A stretch of DNA of 9,685 nucleotides from NCBI GenBank assembly GCA_003554005.1, contig PWEU01000376.1, positions 1 to 9,685 on the forward strand, given 5' to 3'. The notes beneath the pieces are model-generated. The model was not told the origin of the DNA, did no database searches, and was given only the letters and a program-made list of their open reading frames with translations. This stretch comes from Nitriliruptoraceae bacterium. Lineage in GTDB: Bacteria > Actinomycetota > Nitriliruptoria > Nitriliruptorales > Nitriliruptoraceae. Below are positions 7,292 to 9,685 of the stretch, in pieces; positions within the stretch are counted from its first letter, which is position 1, and every line of letters begins with the position of its first letter. The position numbers were made by a program, and so were the translations under genes.

Positions 7292-7911
7292 GAGCGGGCT
7301 CCACCCGCGCCCGGGAGCAGTCCTCGGGCCGCCAGGTGGGCCTCCCACCCGCCACGGCCGGCCCGCGCGGCGTCGGTGTTGGCCGCCGTCACCGCCGCGG
7401 CGGCCGGGGTGGCAGCGGTCAGGACGGCGAGGCGGCTGCGCGCCAGGTGGGTCAGCGCGACCGCCAGGGCATCGGCCACATCGGCTGGGCGTGGGACCTC
7501 GGCGAGACCCAGCTGCGCCGTCACCAGCCGGGCCACGGCCGACTTGTCCGCCGCCCCGTCGCCCGCCACGGTCAGTTTCACGTCGTTGGGGCTGTAGGAG
7601 GTGACCGCCACCCCGGCGCGCGCGGCGGCCAGTAGGGCGACGCCGGCGGCCTGGCCGGTGGCCATCGCGGTGCGGGCGTTGGCGGAGAACAGCACCCGCT
7701 CGACGGCCACGGCATCGGGGCGGTGCGCCTCGATCAGGGTCCAGATGCCCTCGTGCAGGGCGAGCAACCGTTGCTCCAGTGGCGTCGCCGGCTCTGTCCG
7801 CAGGCACTCCTGGGCGACCACCCGTGGCCGAGCAGCGGGCCCGCTCACCACGCCGAGACCACACCGCGTCAACCCCGGATCGACGCCGAGGACCAGCATC
7901 GCTCCTGCCAC
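7288..7911 (-). CDS. ruvC: Crossover junction endodeoxyribonuclease RuvC
   Basis: RuvC is the dimeric resolvase that nicks Holliday junctions bound by RuvAB. With the GTG start at 7911 it has 207 residues. The four catalytic acidic residues are present: Asp11 (LGVDPGLTRCG), Glu71 (VAVERVLF), and Asp144 and Asp147 (RPADVADALAVALTH). GTG at 7911 is preferred because GGAGG lies 4 nt upstream. The ATG at 7899 gives the more familiar MLVLGVDPG start but has only AGGAG 2 nt away; it would give 203 residues. After the usual end of the fold (about residue 157) there is a 45-50-residue Ala-rich tail ending in GRGGWEAHLAARGLLPG. The gene leads the ruvC-ruvA-ruvB operon and has an SOS box upstream, so damage induction through LexA is likely. 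Confidence 0.95.
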   Translation of the reverse strand: MAGAMLVLGVDPGLTRCGLGVVSGPAARPRVVAQECLRTEPATPLEQRLLALHEGIWTLIEAHRPDAVAVERVLFSANARTAMATGQAAGVALLAAARAGVAVTSYSPNDVKLTVAGDGAADKSAVARLVTAQLGLAEVPRPADVADALAVALTHLARSRLAVLTAATPAAAAVTAANTDAARAGRGGWEAHLAARGLLPGAGGARS

Positions 7912-7915
7912 GGGA

Positions 7916-7920
7916 CCTCC
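7916..7920 (-). promoter_or_regulatory. Shine-Dalgarno that decides the ruvC start
   Basis: GGAGG on the minus strand sits 4 nt before GTG 7911 and 16 nt before ATG 7899. The first spacing matches the antiporter gene in this window (GGAGG, 4 nt, GTG), so the GTG is chosen for ruvC. Confidence 0.6.
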
Positions 7921-7947
7921 GGAGACCGACGACGGGATCAGATGATG

Positions 7948-7981
7948 AACACAGGTGACGAACAGACGTTCGTCAACCTTA
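7948..7981 (-). promoter_or_regulatory. Candidate ruvCAB promoter overlapping the SOS box
   Basis: Two readings are possible. First, an extended -10, TGGTAAGGT, with the hexamer at 7976-7981, would start transcription inside the SOS palindrome and leave a leader of about 55-60 nt. Second, TTGACG (7971-7976) could be a -35 with a 17-nt spacer to a weak -10 TGTGTT (7948-7953). In both cases the LexA box covers polymerase contacts. I favour the first because it resembles the GGTANNNT boxes before yebC and the antiporter gene. Confidence 0.45.
7956..7975 (-). promoter_or_regulatory. LexA-type SOS box upstream of ruvCAB
   Basis: A perfect inverted repeat with 8-bp arms around a 4-bp centre contains CGAAC-N4-GTTCG, the core of the Gram-positive/actinobacterial LexA operator. 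It lies 45 nt upstream of the ruvC GTG, within or next to the candidate promoter elements, where bound LexA would block RNA polymerase. LexA control of ruvC is known in mycobacteria. This is the only such palindrome I noticed in the window. Confidence 0.85.
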
Positions 7982-8048
7982 CCAGTCGCGGGTGTCGGAT
8001 CCCGGCAGGCAGGACCGCACGGCACCCGGGACCGGCGGTGGGCACCGG

Positions 8049-8807
8049 CTACTGCTCGAGCGTGGCCAGCAGTTCCGGCTCGATGTCGAGGTTGGCGTAG
8101 ACGTCCTGCACGTCGTCGTTGTCGTCGAGCGCGTCGAGCAGTCGCAGCACCTTCGACGCGTCCCCCTTGTCGGAGATCGGCACCGTGGACGCCGGGACCA
8201 TCGTCGACCCCGCCTCCACGATGCGGTAGCCGGCCTCCTCCAGGGTGTTCCTGAGTCCGGCCACATCCGAGGGGTCGCACCAGGCCGTGAACGTCGTCTC
8301 CTCGGGCTCCAGGTCCTCCATCCCTGCGTCGAGGCCCGTCAGCAGCAGGGTGTCCTCGTCGACACCCTCGGCGTCGATCACGACCTGGCCGCGGCGGGGG
8401 AAGAGGAAGGACACGCTGCCCGGCTCGGCGAGGTTGCCACCCGACCGGCTGAAGGCACTGCGGACGTCGGAGGCGGTGCGGTTGCGGTTGTCGGTGAGCA
8501 CGTCGACCAGCACGGCGACCCCACCCGGTGCGTAGCCCTCGTAGGTCGCCGTCTCGTAGGCGGCGGCCCCCTCCATCTCCCCCGCCCCACGCTTGCAGGC
8601 CCGCTCGATGTTGTCCTTGGGGACGTCGGCGTCCTTGGCCTTCTGCACGGCCAGACCGAGCGAGGGGCTCATCTCCGGGTCGGAGGTCCCGGCCTCACGG
8701 GCGGCGGACTCGATCGCGCGGATCAGCTTGGCGAACTGCTTCCCACGCTTCTTGTCCTGGGACGCCTTGCGGTGCTTGATGTTGGCCCACTTGCTGTGAC
8801 CAGCCAC
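8049..8807 (-). CDS. yebC: YebC/PmpR family protein (TACO1-like)
   Basis: This 252-residue protein belongs to the widely conserved YebC family. The invariant N-terminus AGHSKWANIKHRK (2-14) is followed by KDADVPKDNIERACKRG (58-74), YEGYAPGGVAVLVD (89-102), LTDNRNRTASDVRSAF (104-119) and SVSFLF (131-136). The C-terminal domain (about 140-252) ends in LDDNDDVQDVYANLDI. Length is normal. The GTG at 8807 gives exactly the family N-terminus and has AGGAG 6 nt upstream (8814-8818). The longer open frame from 8864 adds 19 residues with no family support. Members were long annotated as transcriptional regulators; more recent work on relatives, as I recall it, points to relief of ribosome stalling at proline-rich stretches. 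It directly precedes ruvC, as in many bacteria, but is separated by 137 nt with its own SOS-controlled promoter, so co-regulation is uncertain. Confidence 0.96.
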   Translation of the reverse strand: MAGHSKWANIKHRKASQDKKRGKQFAKLIRAIESAAREAGTSDPEMSPSLGLAVQKAKDADVPKDNIERACKRGAGEMEGAAAYETATYEGYAPGGVAVLVDVLTDNRNRTASDVRSAFSRSGGNLAEPGSVSFLFPRRGQVVIDAEGVDEDTLLLTGLDAGMEDLEPEETTFTAWCDPSDVAGLRNTLEEAGYRIVEAGSTMVPASTVPISDKGDASKVLRLLDALDDNDDVQDVYANLDIEPELLATLEQ

Positions 8808-8838
8808 GGCTCGCTCCTCGCGCTTCCGACGAACGCGG

Positions 8839-8844
8839 AGCCTA
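8839..8844 (-). promoter_or_regulatory. Candidate -10 element for yebC
   Basis: The minus strand reads GGTAGGCT, a good actinobacterial TANNNT -10 box, 31 nt upstream of the yebC GTG. A start about 7 nt downstream would leave a leader of about 25 nt containing the AGGAG site. No clear -35 is visible. Confidence 0.35.
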
Positions 8845-8888
8845 CCGTCGGCGGCTCCGGGCACACCGGGCAGGCTCCGGTCGACGGT
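8844..8888 (-). terminator. Imperfect inverted repeat downstream of add
   Basis: ACCGTCG at 8844-8850 pairs perfectly with CGACGGT at 8882-8888 across a 31-nt GC-rich loop that can fold further through its CCGG segments. It lies between the add 3' repeats and the yebC start. It could end add transcription, but there is no T-tract and it touches the candidate yebC -10, so the call is weak. Confidence 0.25.
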
Positions 8889-8900
8889 CCGGGTCCGCGC

Positions 8901-8952
8901 TCACGGCCGCAGCTCACGGCCGCAGCTCACGGCCGCAGCTCACGGCCGCAGC
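8901..8952. repeat. Four exact 13-bp tandem repeats at the add stop codon
   Basis: The unit TCACGGCCGCAGC (plus strand) occurs four times without a mismatch: 8901-8913, 8914-8926, 8927-8939 and 8940-8952. Read on the minus strand the unit is GCTGCGGCCGTGA. The first copy met by the ribosome encodes the last codons of add (Leu-Arg-Pro) plus its TGA, and the other three are noncoding. Because 13 is not a multiple of three, successive copies place TGA in all three frames. Each unit carries the palindrome CGGCCG, so neighbouring units can form a 6-bp GC stem with a 7-nt loop in the mRNA. Confidence 0.97.
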
Positions 8953-9685
8953 GCGGCGAAGCCCCGCTCGATCTGTCCCAGCAGCGCCTGACGGGCCGCC
9001 TCGTCGTCGAGGAAGGCCACCTCGGCGGCGGTGTCGGTGACGACCCGGACATCCTCGAGCCGCCACCCGTGGCTGGTGGCGGTGGCAGCGAGCTCCTCGG
9101 ACAGGGTGACGCCGCTCATCAGCCGGTTGTCGGTGGACACCGTGACCCGGAAGCCGGCGTGTCGCAGCCGCTCCACCGGGTGGTCGGCGAGGGGCTCGAC
9201 GACGCCGGTGTGCAGGTTCGAGGTCGGGCACAGCTCCAGGGCCGTCCCGCCCGCCAGGACCCGCTGGGCGACGGGTCCGGGGGTGCCGTCCGCCGCGAGG
9301 TCCTCCACGATCCGCACCCCGTGCCCGAGCCGCTCGGCACCCTGGTCGAGGGCGTCGGCGATCGAGGACGGTCCCACCGCCTCACCCGCATGCAGGGTCA
9401 GGTGCAGCCCGCCGTCCCGTGCCCGGCGCAGCGCGTCGGCGTGGCGGGAGGCCGGGAAGTCGACCTCGGGGCCGGCGAGGTCGACCCCGACCACGGGGAC
9501 GCCACGGTCGCGGGCCTGCAGCGCCGCCGTCACGACATCCTCGCCGCGCGCATCCTGGCGCATGATGCACGCCAGCAACCGGACCTCGACCGTCGCCGGA
9601 CCTGCGGCAAGCCCCTCGGCGAGGGCGTCGAACACCGCGTCGAGCGGGAGCCCTTCGGCGGTGGACAGCTCGGGGGCGTAGCGGA
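8940..9685 (-). CDS. add: Adenosine deaminase, C-terminal part (5' end outside the window)
   Basis: Adenosine deaminase hydrolyses adenosine or deoxyadenosine to inosine or deoxyinosine in purine salvage. Only the last 247 codons are visible; the N-terminus with the HxH zinc ligands lies beyond the right edge. Visible family motifs, numbered from the first complete codon, are RYAPEL (1-6), VGVDLAGPE (65-73), HAGE (98-101, zinc His and catalytic Glu), ERLGHG (117-122, catalytic-site His121), ELCPTSN (150-156) and STDN (183-186, the Asp being a zinc ligand). The second residue of the usual DD pair is Asn here. I recall the same TDNRLMS-type motif in other actinobacterial Add proteins, so it is probably not a defect. 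The stop TGA lies in the first unit of a 13-bp tandem repeat. yebC follows after 132 nt. Confidence 0.93.
   Translation of the reverse strand, partial: RYAPELSTAEGLPLDAVFDALAEGLAAGPATVEVRLLACIMRQDARGEDVVTAALQARDRGVPVVGVDLAGPEVDFPASRHADALRRARDGGLHLTLHAGEAVGPSSIADALDQGAERLGHGVRIVEDLAADGTPGPVAQRVLAGGTALELCPTSNLHTGVVEPLADHPVERLRHAGFRVTVSTDNRLMSGVTLSEELAATATSHGWRLEDVRVVTDTAAEVAFLDDEAARQALLGQIERGFAALRP

Larger units (their letters stand above)
7912..8048 (-). other. yebC-ruvC intergenic region
   Basis: This 137-bp gap holds the SOS box, the candidate promoter and the ruvC Shine-Dalgarno. The half next to the yebC stop (about 7985-8048) is GC-rich with only short imperfect inverted repeats such as CGGTGCCCACCG. 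I see no convincing terminator for yebC, so read-through from yebC into ruvCAB is possible. Confidence 0.5.

Noticed and set aside
7288..8280. 330-codon minus-strand frame extending ruvC upstream to 8280
   Set aside because: The extra N-terminal part overlaps yebC in another frame and crosses the SOS box and ruvC ribosome-binding site. RuvC homology begins only at LGVDPG.
8901..8952. CRISPR array
   Set aside because: The repeats are 13 bp and directly abutting without spacers, so this is a simple tandem repeat.
9130..9140. Inactive adenosine deaminase because of Asn in place of the second Asp of the DD motif
   Set aside because: The zinc-ligand Asp, HAGE and GHG motifs are intact, and TDN variants occur, as I recall, in other actinobacterial Add proteins.

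Overview
This 9.7-kb window is very G+C-rich (about 70% by eye) and gene-dense, and every gene lies on the minus strand. The gene order (yebC, ruvC, ruvA, ruvB, then yajC, secD, secF), the actinobacterial form of the SecD D4 motif (GITADSAIIFAERIRDE), seven GTG starts among the nine genes whose starts are visible, and a CGAAC-N4-GTTCG LexA-type box all point to an actinobacterium. The insertions described below make it unlike the Mycobacterium or Streptomyces arrangement as I remember it, so it may be a deeper-branching actinobacterial lineage; that placement is inference.

Layout in transcription order (right to left). (1) 9685-8940 is the C-terminal two thirds of an adenosine deaminase, cut by the window edge. 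Four exact 13-bp tandem repeats start at its stop codon and run through 8901. (2) 8807-8049 is yebC, preceded by a plausible -10 element. (3) 7911-5592 holds ruvC-ruvA-ruvB, joined by 4-bp stop/start overlaps and headed by a perfect palindromic SOS box at 7956-7975. (4) 5482-3962 is a CPA1/NhaP2-type cation:proton antiporter with a C-terminal TrkA-C-like domain, followed by a GC-rich hairpin. (5) 3799-7 holds yajC, an HD-domain phosphohydrolase-like gene, secD and secF. yajC/HD and secD/secF overlap by 4 bp, and HD and secD are 27 bp apart.

Together these genes cover purine salvage (Add), translation or regulation (YebC), Holliday-junction branch migration and resolution (RuvABC, probably damage-inducible), monovalent cation/pH homeostasis (antiporter), and the SecDF-YajC accessory complex of the Sec translocon. 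The least explained gene is the HD-domain protein translated in overlap with yajC and just ahead of secD.

No intergenic stretch exceeds about 165 bases. I saw no tRNA, rRNA, CRISPR, insertion sequence or riboswitch. Most of the window is conserved housekeeping sequence; I did not find a clearly new multi-gene system.
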